This document shows, one piece after another, positions 1 to 5,980 of a stretch of DNA of 9,115 nt. The notes beneath the pieces are model-generated. The model ran no database searches, was not told where the DNA came from, and saw only the letters and a list, made by a program, of their open reading frames with translations. How positions within the stretch are numbered: position 1 is the first letter of the stretch; every line of letters begins with the position of its first letter. Made by a program: the position numbers and the translations under genes. The stretch is from Treponema sp. (GTDB lineage: Bacteria; Spirochaetota; Spirochaetia; Treponematales; Breznakiellaceae), in assembly GCA_031278755.1 (NCBI GenBank), contig JAITJV010000161.1, forward strand, positions 1 to 9,115, read 5' to 3'.

Positions 1-1
1 A

Positions 2-445
2 GAAATTTTCAACTATAGCATCAAGCAGCTTCTTGCCGAAGTAGGAGAAGACATACTGCGGATACGGAACGACGATTCACTTGATTCGCCTGCGAAAATT
101 ATACGGGTATTGTCAAATATCATTGACCATCTTGAGGCAAACTGCCGTCTTCTCCGCGTGATTCTTGACTACCTTCTTCACCTGTCAAGAAGCGGGTTGA
201 ATCCCGAAACCAGGGTTCGCCGGAGGACGGTGAGGCTCAGGCACATACTGGCCTCCATCATGATTGAAGGGGTAAAAGCCGGCGAACTGCCCCCGGTAAA
301 TATCAAGACGGCCGACGATCTTTTTTACAGCCTCATTGAAGCCGCTATATTCCGCCTTGTTGTGCTGAAGCGCGATTCAACCGGCGGGCTTAAGGAAGAT
401 ATAGAACTGGCGGCCAGGGGACTTGTGGGAACTGTGCATAATTGA
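2..445 (+). CDS. TetR-family-like regulator, C-terminal part (5' end outside window)
   Basis: The frame is open from base 2 to a TGA at 443-445, giving about 147 residues with no start in view, so the gene begins before the window. The visible part is all helical. The last 60 residues carry a TetR-type ligand-domain pattern: ILASIMIEGVKAGELPP, then an acidic helix with TADDLFYSLIEAAIF, then a closing helix ending AARGLVG. In TetR proteins this half binds the effector and forms the dimer, and the DNA-binding helix-turn-helix is N-terminal, here missing. I therefore infer the family from the C-terminal pattern alone. The gene converges on the AGCS symporter, so it is not in an operon with it, and whether it controls that gene cannot be told. 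A hairpin 20 bp after the stop probably ends its transcript. Confidence 0.62.
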   Translation, partial: EIFNYSIKQLLAEVGEDILRIRNDDSLDSPAKIIRVLSNIIDHLEANCRLLRVILDYLLHLSRSGLNPETRVRRRTVRLRHILASIMIEGVKAGELPPVNIKTADDLFYSLIEAAIFRLVVLKRDSTGGLKEDIELAARGLVGTVHN

Positions 446-464
446 GAGATTCCGCCGCCAGGAA

Positions 465-513
465 TAAGGGAGTTTCCAAAAACTGAAGTTTTAAAAGCTC
501 CCTTATGTGTTTT
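465..513 (+). terminator. Hairpin between converging genes, probable terminator
   Basis: The outer stem pairs 465-475 with 495-505 (TAAGGGAG against CTCCCTTA, then one G-T and two T-A pairs). After a small internal bulge, an inner stem AAAAC/GTTTT (479-483 with 488-492) closes on a TGAA loop. A short T tract (510-513) follows on the + strand, so it fits termination of the TetR-like gene. On the - strand the stem comes after the symporter stop and could act for that gene as well, but with no clear T tract. The inner part is one copy of a motif seen again at 1934-1961 and 3073-3087. Confidence 0.55.
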
Positions 514-533
514 ATAAACGCCGCTTTACAACT

Positions 534-1901
534 CTATTTTTGTTTTATCGGGTTTTTCTCCTTGAATTCCCTCAGCAGCTTCACAAAGATCGGACTGAGC
601 AGAGCCAGGGCAAGCATATTCGGAACGACGAGGAAGCCGGTGGCGAGATCGGCCATGAGCCAGATGAATTCAATCTCCATCACCGCGCCGATTATCGGCG
701 GGATAAAATAGAGAAATCTTAAATACTTAAAGGCCTTTTCGCCAAAGATATACACCGCGGCCGTGCGGTACTCCACAAACCAGCCCAGGGTGCTGGAGAA
801 ACAGAAAAGAGCCACGCAGATGGTGGCAATCCACACGCCCGGCGTTCCCCATACTGTTGCAAACGCCGCAAAGGTCAGCGGCGCGCCGGTTAGTTGTTCA
901 GCACCGGTCCATGCGCCCGAAAGCAGGATGGAAAAAGCGGTAAGATTACACACGATGATCGTGTCGATGAAAACCTCGACAATGCCCCACATACCCTGCC
1001 GGACGGGGTGGTCCACTTTTGCGGTCGCGTGGACCGTCGTTGCCGTCCCCATACCCGCTTCATTGGAGAAGATGCCCCGCGAGGCGCCGCGGCTCATCGC
1101 CAGCGCCATAGTCGCGCCGGTAAAACCGCCAATAACGGGCGCCGGCGCAAAAGCATAGGTGAATATCTGTCCCAGCACCGCAGGAATTTGCGGAATGTTA
1201 AAAAGCACAACGCCTATTCCGCCGATGATATAAATGGCGCACATGGGTCCTGCCAAAAATCCGCAGAATTTACCAACGGAGGAAAGCCCGCCCATGGTTA
1301 CCACCAGCACAGCCGCCGCGATCAAAATGCCGACAATCCAGGTAGGTACGCCGAAACTCGCATTAAGCGCACTTGCCACCGTATTGGGCTGAACAAACGT
1401 AGCGTCGGTTATAACAAGGACGAACAGGGCAATCGCGTAGATAAACGCCAGAATGCTCCAGTTTTTGCCAAGGCCTTTCTTGATATAATACATTGGGCCG
1501 CCGTGGAAGTCGCCGCCTTCTTCCTTTTCGCGGAAGTTCACGGCCAGCGTTACCTCAACCATTTTGGTAATCATCCCGAAAAACGCGATTACCCACATCC
1601 AGAAAACCGCGCCCGGCCCGCCGATGGCGATAGCCGCCGCCACGCCGGCAATATTACCCGCGCCCACCGTGCCGGAAAGCACCGTACTGATAGCCTGGAA
1701 GGAAGTCATGTTTCCTTCAATTCCGCCCATGTCCTTTTTGTGTTTGCCGAACATTGTCCCAATGGTGTTCCGGTAAATATATTTTGGATGCAGAAACTGG
1801 AAAAACCCTGACCGGATCGTGAGGAAAAGCCCTATCCCCACCATCAGGATCATCAATGGAGAACCCCAAAGAAACTCAATCACACCCAACAATGTTTCCA
1901 T
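534..1901 (-). CDS. AGCS-family sodium:alanine/glycine symporter
   Basis: This is a complete protein of 455 residues, normal for the amino acid carrier (AGCS/DAACS) family, which imports alanine or glycine with Na+ across the inner membrane. Family marks in order are SGTVGAGNIAG (about 76-86, Na+/substrate site region), GGPMYYIKKGLG (134-145), FVQPNTVASA (169-178, whose Gln lies where MmAgcS binds substrate) and SRGIFSNEAGMGTA (274-287). About ten to eleven hydrophobic segments run from residue 13 to 440, and the C-terminal tail is short and lysine-rich. The ATG at 1899-1901 is supported by AAGGGGG (1907-1913) 5 nt upstream. It is monocistronic by position, since its 3' neighbour converges and its 5' spacer carries a perfect 12-bp hairpin. 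The exact amino acid and the ion used cannot be read from sequence. Confidence 0.95.
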   Translation of the reverse strand: METLLGVIEFLWGSPLMILMVGIGLFLTIRSGFFQFLHPKYIYRNTIGTMFGKHKKDMGGIEGNMTSFQAISTVLSGTVGAGNIAGVAAAIAIGGPGAVFWMWVIAFFGMITKMVEVTLAVNFREKEEGGDFHGGPMYYIKKGLGKNWSILAFIYAIALFVLVITDATFVQPNTVASALNASFGVPTWIVGILIAAAVLVVTMGGLSSVGKFCGFLAGPMCAIYIIGGIGVVLFNIPQIPAVLGQIFTYAFAPAPVIGGFTGATMALAMSRGASRGIFSNEAGMGTATTVHATAKVDHPVRQGMWGIVEVFIDTIIVCNLTAFSILLSGAWTGAEQLTGAPLTFAAFATVWGTPGVWIATICVALFCFSSTLGWFVEYRTAAVYIFGEKAFKYLRFLYFIPPIIGAVMEIEFIWLMADLATGFLVVPNMLALALLSPIFVKLLREFKEKNPIKQK

Positions 1902-1906
1902 GTTAA

Positions 1907-1913
1907 CCCCCTT
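1907..1913 (-). promoter_or_regulatory. Ribosome binding site of the AGCS symporter
   Basis: On the - strand AAGGGGG lies 5 nt before the ATG at 1901. It fixes the start of the symporter and shows that this organism does use Shine-Dalgarno starts, in contrast to the three genes here that appear to lack one. Confidence 0.7.
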
Positions 1914-1933
1914 AAAACTTGATAAATTAAAGA

Positions 1934-1961
1934 CTTTCCCAAAACTTCAGTTTTGGGAAAG
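1934..1961. repeat. Perfect 12-bp hairpin upstream of the symporter
   Basis: CTTTCCCAAAAC (1934-1945) pairs without mismatch with GTTTTGGGAAAG (1950-1961) around a 4-nt loop, TTCA on + and TGAA on -. It ends 32 bp before the symporter ATG and 20 bp before its ribosome site, so it lies in the promoter or 5' leader. No T tract follows on the - strand, so it does not look like a plain terminator. Its AAAACTGAAGTTTT centre matches copies at 479-492 and 3075-3087. Confidence 0.7.
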
Positions 1962-2067
1962 CAGCCTTGGATTTAGAGGGAAGAACAGGCTTTTAGCCGC
2001 CTTTCCCAAAGTCATTCCCAAAACCAACCGGGTTTTGAGAATAGCTCATTATACAATGTTTGGGAAA
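1935..2067. repeat. Cluster of TTTCCCAAA direct and inverted repeats
   Basis: TTTCCCAAA occurs at 1935-1943 and 2002-2010, with a close copy TTCCCAAAA at 2015-2023. The inverse occurs as TTTTGGGAAA at 1951-1960 and TTTGGGAAA at 2059-2067. Positions 2002-2010 can pair with 2059-2067 around an inner hairpin of 12 bp with one mismatch (2014-2025 with 2031-2042). The outermost copies bound a 133-bp unit with 9-bp inverted ends, like a small non-autonomous element, but I see no target duplication at the flanks. Confidence 0.5.
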
Positions 2068-2069
2068 TA

Positions 2070-2364
2070 ATACAAGACAGGTTTCCTCGTCCATGGGGAT
2101 TTTTTCGGGGGCTGGCTTGGGTAAACTCTCCGGACGGCTTGCCGCATTTGCCGCGTCCCCCGGGGGCCGTATCTTCCCGCCGCCTTACCGAACGACGGTC
2201 CCGGCAAAAACCGCGCCGGCGGCAAGGCCCGGCCTGTAACGGTTCTTTCAAACAGCCGGGCCGCGCGTCATTAAAGATTTTCAGATATTCATGGATTTCC
2301 TTGGCCGCCCGGACGGCATTTAACCGGGCTGCCCCCGCCTTCCGGTCAAATCCAACCCGGGGTA
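2070..2364. other. GC-rich non-coding stretch, possible gene debris
   Basis: There is no convincing gene here. The sequence abruptly becomes GC-rich, with several short palindromes (CCCCCGGGGG at 2157-2166; GCCCGG at 2307-2312 pairing with CCGGGC at 2324-2329). Read on the - strand, about 2350 to 2260 gives a helix-like run (AARLNAVRAAKEIHEYLK) that then turns arginine- and proline-rich, while a different frame becomes protein-like nearer 2100. That pattern would suit the remains of a frameshifted gene, but I cannot name a parent family. Confidence 0.25.
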
Positions 2365-2883
2365 TTATTGAAATAGAACATTCAAATCTTCCATGCGGCT
2401 GTTTATAATATCTAAATCGTGCTTGTTAAATATTTTCAAGATTTTTAACCGCCTCATTTCCATATCTTTTTCATCAAAACCATTTTCAAGAAAATTATTT
2501 TCAAGGTAAAAATATATACAAATCATCCCAAAAAAAATTGTAAAAAATTTTCTATATCCATTCTCTTTCCATCCAGCTTCTTTAAATATGTTTTCAAATT
2601 CTTTAGGCGGCTTATAATCTATTAATTGCTTATATCGTTCTATTAATTCGCTGAATTCTTCATCGGTTAGATCGTCATAATACCATAATCTTTCAAATTT
2701 CTCAGTTACAGCGGCGCCAAGAGAATTATATTCATCACTCAGTTCCAATTTATCCATTTTCTTTAGTATATTCTCACTGTCATTAACCAGAATATCAATA
2801 TCTATTGGTTTTAGCTCCTGCGAATATGCTATAAATGATGAAAACGCAAAAAGAATCAATATCGGATATTTTGGAAACTTCAT
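2365..2883 (-). CDS. Small secreted protein of unknown function, AT-rich gene
   Basis: I do not recognise a family for this 172-residue protein. Residues 1-21 form a clear signal peptide: Lys2 and Lys5, a hydrophobic run PILILFAFSSFIA, and a likely cleavage AYS/Q after residue 21. There is no lipobox cysteine. The mature part is acidic and helical, rich in Asp, Glu, Lys, Phe and Tyr, with one fairly hydrophobic stretch at about 112-127 (KFFTIFFGMICIYFY) that could be a buried helix or membrane contact. The ATG at 2881-2883 has AAGGAG (2891-2896) 7 nt upstream, so it looks translated. The coding sequence is about 25-30% G+C by eye, with A/T-ending codons throughout, against well over 50% on both sides. 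This suggests recent acquisition or a lineage-specific gene. Confidence 0.75.
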   Translation of the reverse strand: MKFPKYPILILFAFSSFIAYSQELKPIDIDILVNDSENILKKMDKLELSDEYNSLGAAVTEKFERLWYYDDLTDEEFSELIERYKQLIDYKPPKEFENIFKEAGWKENGYRKFFTIFFGMICIYFYLENNFLENGFDEKDMEMRRLKILKIFNKHDLDIINSRMEDLNVLFQ

Positions 2884-3105
2884 TTAGCCGCTCCTTTTCC
2901 ATTAAAAATCCCTACACCGCAAGCAAAACATACTCCGCGCAGGCGGCGGGGCGTTAAACCATCCGCCTACAATAAGATTCCGTGTTATTTAACGTCCTTC
3001 CACAAGGCCGGTTGCTTTGTGGACAGGATTTACTTATAAGTGATGCAACATCCCTTGTCAAGCGAGCCTGCTCCAAAACTGAAGTTTCCGAACAACGCTA
3101 ATATT
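2884..3105. other. Spacer with inverted repeats
   Basis: No gene is seen. The stretch holds an AGGCGG/CCGCCT pair (2941-2946 with 2963-2968), CGTTAAA/TTTAACG (2952-2958 with 2988-2994), and a 7-bp hairpin TCCACAA/TTGTGGA (2999-3005 with 3017-3023, 11-nt loop). It also holds the palindrome ACTTATAAGT (3032-3041) and a copy of the AAAACTGAAGTTT motif (3075-3087). It lies after the DUF4838 stop and before the small secreted gene, both leftward. The hairpin could slow transcription, but no T tract follows on either strand. Confidence 0.4.
3073..3087. repeat. Third copy of the AAAACTGAAGTTT motif
   Basis: CCAAAACTGAAGTTT repeats the core seen in the hairpins at 476-492 and 1934-1961. Here the flanks no longer pair, so only a 4-bp AAAC/GTTT stem with a TGAA loop remains. 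It lies 18 bp beyond the DUF4838 stop codon. Confidence 0.55.
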
Positions 3106-4137
3106 TTATACACCATTTATGTCCGGAAGCCGTTTCAGAATGAATACATTGGGCCTGAGCGAAAGTTTTGGTTCAAGGGCGTCCGGATTTTTATTCGCGC
3201 CGTTTTCTTCGGTGTTTTCAGGAAAACACGAAAGCCGCGCTTCGGGATCGATTTCGGCAAGTACGTCTGCGGCGGCGTTTACCGCGATGCGGTTCTGTTC
3301 CTCCGGAGTAAAGGCGCGGCAGGCGGGGCAGGAACACCATGTTTTTTCGTGGCCGCGGTCGGGCCAAAGATGCCAAATCCTGACGGATTCTTCCGGATTG
3401 GTTCCCTTTTTGAAGGCCGCCGCCGCTTCCATTTTGAGCAGGGAAATTGTGCGGGGATTCGTGGGGCAGAAATTGTACTGTTTTGTCCGTCTGCCTTCTT
3501 CCATACGGAAAAGATCGCGGTGGAAGAAAAAATACCGCCGGGGTACGAGGAGCGAAAGATCCCATCCGCCCCGTTCCGTGATAAGGCTGTAAAGGGAGGC
3601 GTTTTCAGGAAGGGGATCCCGCAGGGAAACGACGATAGCGTCGCAGCCGTTTCGGGCGGCCCATCGGACAATGGCGGCCGTTTTTTTCGGTTTTGTGCCG
3701 GAAGGGACGATGAGCCGCCGTCCGTTTTCGGCGGATGCGGCGTAAGCCTTGTCCTGCGCAAGGGGGTATGCTCCGTGTTCCGCGGGCGCAGGCAGTTTTT
3801 CACTGTCAGGTTCGGGCCAGCTTATTCCGAGGGCGGAAAGAAAATTAAAAATCCCGTTGCAAAGGCCGCGGTTTGAATCGCCGTATATTTCACCCCTGTT
3901 TTTTCCGAGCCTCCAGGAATAGCCGTTCCTTTTGGGTCCGCCGTCTCCGGCGTTAAGCAGGATAATGGGCGTTGAATCATCGGGAGCGGGGCCTGACGCA
4001 TCAATAACGCGGGGCGGCGGCAGAAAAATCCCCGATTTTTTTCTGAGCAGATCAATGTAACGGGACAGCTCTACAGACGCCTGAAACGAAACAGGGGAGA
4101 GCAGAACCCATTGCTTTGAGACGTCAAAAGAGGACAT
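3106..4137 (-). CDS. DUF4838 / GH67N-like carbohydrate-active protein, apparently C-terminally short
   Basis: This 343-residue protein has the layout of DUF4838 proteins, which occur among glycan-degrading genes and carry an alpha-glucuronidase (GH67)-like N-terminal domain. Residues 73-118 (YSWRLGKNRGEIYGDSNRG onward, ending FLSALGISWPEPDSEKLPAP) are that domain's signature. The core runs from about 196 to 335, with H206 and Q220-YNFCPTNP, then IWHLWPDRG and the cysteine motif W267-CSCPAC (C268, C270, C273) typical of the family. Family members are usually 500-750 residues and go on after the RPNVFI strand, but here the frame stops 11 residues beyond it. No signal peptide is seen. The ATG at 4135-4137 has no Shine-Dalgarno but a consensus promoter directly before it. 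Enzymatic activity is not established for this family, so it may be inactive or a fragment. Confidence 0.72.
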   Translation of the reverse strand: MSSFDVSKQWVLLSPVSFQASVELSRYIDLLRKKSGIFLPPPRVIDASGPAPDDSTPIILLNAGDGGPKRNGYSWRLGKNRGEIYGDSNRGLCNGIFNFLSALGISWPEPDSEKLPAPAEHGAYPLAQDKAYAASAENGRRLIVPSGTKPKKTAAIVRWAARNGCDAIVVSLRDPLPENASLYSLITERGGWDLSLLVPRRYFFFHRDLFRMEEGRRTKQYNFCPTNPRTISLLKMEAAAAFKKGTNPEESVRIWHLWPDRGHEKTWCSCPACRAFTPEEQNRIAVNAAADVLAEIDPEARLSCFPENTEENGANKNPDALEPKLSLRPNVFILKRLPDINGV

Positions 4138-4142
4138 GCGTG

Positions 4143-4171
4143 ATTATACACCGCGGGCCGAAACTTGTCAG
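4143..4171 (-). promoter_or_regulatory. Sigma-70-type promoter giving a leaderless transcript
   Basis: On the - strand CTGACA (4166-4171), a 17-bp spacer and a perfect TATAAT (4143-4148) form a near-consensus promoter. Only CACGC separates the -10 box from the ATG at 4137, so the expected start of transcription falls on or next to the A of the start codon. No AGGAG-like sequence is present. It lies in the 53-bp gap after the upstream dehydrogenase, so the DUF4838 gene can be expressed alone. Confidence 0.7.
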
Positions 4172-4190
4172 GTCAGGCGGGCGGCTCTTT

Positions 4191-5312
4191 TCACTTTTCC
4201 CAGGAGAAAGTATAGGCGACCTTGTTCTCGTCCCTGGCCGCGGTAAGGGAAGCGCGGACGGCGGGATTGATGGGGATGCCTTTTTTGCTCCGCTCAACGA
4301 AGGCAAGGTATTCCTTTTCGCCCGCCGTGTAGATCCTCTCCTGTCCTTCGGCCTTTTTGGACGCCCTGAGATCGCGCAGTATGTCTCCGGCGGTTTTTTT
4401 GAAAGCCGCAGGATCGGTAAAGGCGTTGATGTCTATGGCGATGAAGAAGTGCCCCAGGTGGTAGGGCCTATGGCTGCCGTCGGGGTTGACGCCGGTCAGG
4501 GTTTTAAGGAAGGAGCCGCCCTGTAACGCCGCGGAAAGAACTTCCACCACCGCGGCCCACCCGTAGCCCTTGTAGCCGGCCAGTTCTTCCCCTATGCCGC
4601 CTACGGGCGTCAGGGCGCAGGTTCCCGCAATGAGGCCCTTGAGCGCGACATTCGGATCGGTAACGGCGTTTCCCCTGCCGTCAATAACCCAGCCTGAGGG
4701 CATGGTTTTGTTGATTCTGGCGTAATGCTCTATCTTGCCCCGCTGGGTGATCGATGTGGCGCAGTCTATGACAAAGGGAAAATCTTCATCGGTGGGGAAA
4801 CCTATGGTCAGGGGATTGGTTCCCAGCATGTTTTCCACGCCGAAGGTTGGGGCGATGGAAGGACGGGCGTTTGTTCCGGTAAAACAGATCATGTTTTCTT
4901 TGGCCGCCATCAGCGCATAATAACCGGCAATGCCGTAGTGCGTTGAATTCCGCACGGCGACCATGCCCAGGCCGCATTTTTTTGCTTTTTCAATGGCCAT
5001 CTTCATGGATTTAACCGCGATGACGTGCCCCATACCATCGTGGCCGTCGACGACCGCGGTGGAAGGGGTTTCCCGCACAATTTCAAAGTTGGTTTTTGTG
5101 AACTGTATTCCTTCCTTAATCCGGTCCAGGTAAATGGGCTTGAGGCGGCCTACGCCGTGGGAATCTATACCCCGCTTGTCCGATTCTATAAGTACGTCCG
5201 CGCAGATCTCCGCATCGTCCGCCGGAACGCCGGCGGCAATAAAGACCAGGCACATAAATTCGTGCATTTCATCAAAACTTGCATAAACGGTGTCGTTGCT
5301 GTTAAGCGGCAT
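4191..5312 (-). CDS. Ldh2 (malate/L-lactate dehydrogenase) family NAD(P)-dependent oxidoreductase
   Basis: This is a complete 373-residue member of the type-2 malate/L-lactate dehydrogenase family (with YiaK, AllD, ComC and DpkA), which reduces 2-oxo acids or cyclic imines reversibly with NAD(P)H in the cytoplasm and has no Rossmann fold. Family marks are DKRGIDSHGVGRL (45-57, with catalytic His52 and Ser51), VRNSTHYGIAGYY (120-132, with His125), GVENMLGTNPLTIGFP (158-173, cofactor pocket), ID-CATS (182-187), GYKGYGWAAVVEVLS (246-260) and GHFFIAIDI (287-295). AAGGAG (5318-5323) 5 nt before the ATG at 5310-5312 sets the start. The substrate cannot be read: malate, lactate, sulfolactate, ureidoglycolate, 2,3-diketogulonate and piperideine carboxylate are all used in this family. 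The nearby DUF4838 gene leans weakly towards sugar-acid metabolism. Confidence 0.92.
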   Translation of the reverse strand: MPLNSNDTVYASFDEMHEFMCLVFIAAGVPADDAEICADVLIESDKRGIDSHGVGRLKPIYLDRIKEGIQFTKTNFEIVRETPSTAVVDGHDGMGHVIAVKSMKMAIEKAKKCGLGMVAVRNSTHYGIAGYYALMAAKENMICFTGTNARPSIAPTFGVENMLGTNPLTIGFPTDEDFPFVIDCATSITQRGKIEHYARINKTMPSGWVIDGRGNAVTDPNVALKGLIAGTCALTPVGGIGEELAGYKGYGWAAVVEVLSAALQGGSFLKTLTGVNPDGSHRPYHLGHFFIAIDINAFTDPAAFKKTAGDILRDLRASKKAEGQERIYTAGEKEYLAFVERSKKGIPINPAVRASLTAARDENKVAYTFSWEK

Positions 5313-5506
5313 ATTTTCTCCTTGCGCTTATATTTTTTTAATCATATAATAAATACTGAAAATCAACAACCTTGCCCTGAAGGACGAGTATGTTGCTCTC
5401 ATGAGGTTTGCATTCAGGGGTTAATACCTGTTTAACCGCCCCAAGGTTCCCCGCGAACCGGCGGGCGGGTTTCCGGGCATTAAACCCCTCGGCACGAATA
5501 AACTAT
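5313..5506. other. Divergent spacer with small hairpins
   Basis: The left part is AT-rich and holds the candidate dehydrogenase promoter. The right part holds GGTTAA/TTAACC (5419-5424 with 5432-5437), GGTTC/GAACC (5445-5449 with 5455-5459) and an outer near-repeat AGGGGTTAA (5416-5424) against TTAAACCCCT (5480-5489). Together these could fold into one larger structure ahead of the rightward gene. I see no known riboswitch pattern. Confidence 0.3.
5341..5369 (-). promoter_or_regulatory. Possible promoter of the Ldh2-type dehydrogenase
   Basis: On the - strand TTGTTG (5364-5369), 17 bp and TATGAT (5341-5346) are a weak -35 but a good -10. The spacing leaves a leader of about 22 nt that contains the AAGGAG ribosome site, so this gene would have an ordinary leader. 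Confidence 0.35.
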
Positions 5507-5980
5507 ATGATGGGAAAACCGAAAAAAAAAGAAACCCCCGAAGAATTTTGGCGGGCCTATGCCGCGCGTTACGGCGAAACAGTGCTTTTCTATATGTTGG
5601 GGAAGTATCTTTCCGGATGGGATGAATTTGACGCATCACGGGAGCCGGAACTCTGGGGCCTTCTTATCGCCACATCGGGCGGTTTCCGTTTTCACCATTT
5701 TCCCCATGAAAGCTGGCTGGAGGCCGTCGTCCGTGCGACTACGGGAGGCGAGGTTCCGCAGGAAAAGACGCTCTTTATTCCCGCAGGCAGCATACGCGCG
5801 GCGGAAATCCGCAGTGAAAAAAGCTGGTGGAAGCGTATTCTTTTTCCGCGTCAGCCGCAGCTTGTTCTGCGCTACCGGAGCGAGGACGGAGGGGAGAAGG
5901 AACTTACCGCCGAGACCGGCAGCAACGGGAAGGCGCTGGCAACAGCCCTTTGTTCCCTGATTCTTCCCGCTACACTTTAA
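5507..5980 (+). CDS. Hypothetical protein, possible PH-like domain
   Basis: This gene is not a family I can name. From ATG 5507 it is 157 residues, or 156 from the second ATG at 5510. The frame is open further left to 5408, but that extension has the character of non-coding sequence. The N-terminus is lysine-rich (KPKKKETPEEFWRAY), followed by a helix ending MLGKYLSGWDEF. Residues about 50-155 alternate short hydrophobic strands (ELWGLLIATSGGFRFHHFP, TLFIPAGSI, PQLVLRYRS) and end in a hydrophobic helix (ALATALCSLIL). The strand order with IPAGSIRAAEI and then WWKRIL resembles bacterial PH-like domains, which is inference only. There is no signal peptide and no clear Shine-Dalgarno. A poor -10 (TAAACT, 5499-5504) precedes the second ATG. 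It meets the PilZ gene end to end with an 11-bp overlap. Confidence 0.68.
   Translation: MMGKPKKKETPEEFWRAYAARYGETVLFYMLGKYLSGWDEFDASREPELWGLLIATSGGFRFHHFPHESWLEAVVRATTGGEVPQEKTLFIPAGSIRAAEIRSEKSWWKRILFPRQPQLVLRYRSEDGGEKELTAETGSNGKALATALCSLILPATL

Noticed and set aside
894..1811. Long open frame on + across the symporter gene
   Set aside because: It is antisense to a clear AGCS carrier, its product is rich in Arg and His with no domain, and there is no ribosome site.
1935..2067. Complete insertion sequence or CRISPR array
   Set aside because: There is no transposase frame, no target duplication, and the repeats are both direct and inverted with irregular spacing.
2157..2166. CCCCCGGGGG as a regulatory palindrome
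   Set aside because: It is a short GC-run palindrome in very GC-rich sequence, with no nearby start or repeat to support a role.
2999..3023. TCCACAA/TTGTGGA hairpin as a Rho-independent terminator
   Set aside because: The loop is 11 nt, the stem is only 7 bp, and no T tract follows on either strand.
3040..3876. Long open frame on + across the DUF4838 gene
   Set aside because: It is antisense to a recognisable protein, and its Gly/Arg/Phe-rich product is typical of the shadow of a GC-rich gene.
5408..5506. Longer N-terminus for the hypothetical protein
   Set aside because: The extra residues show no conserved look and cross the small hairpins of the spacer. The ATG pair at 5507/5510 precedes the protein-like part.
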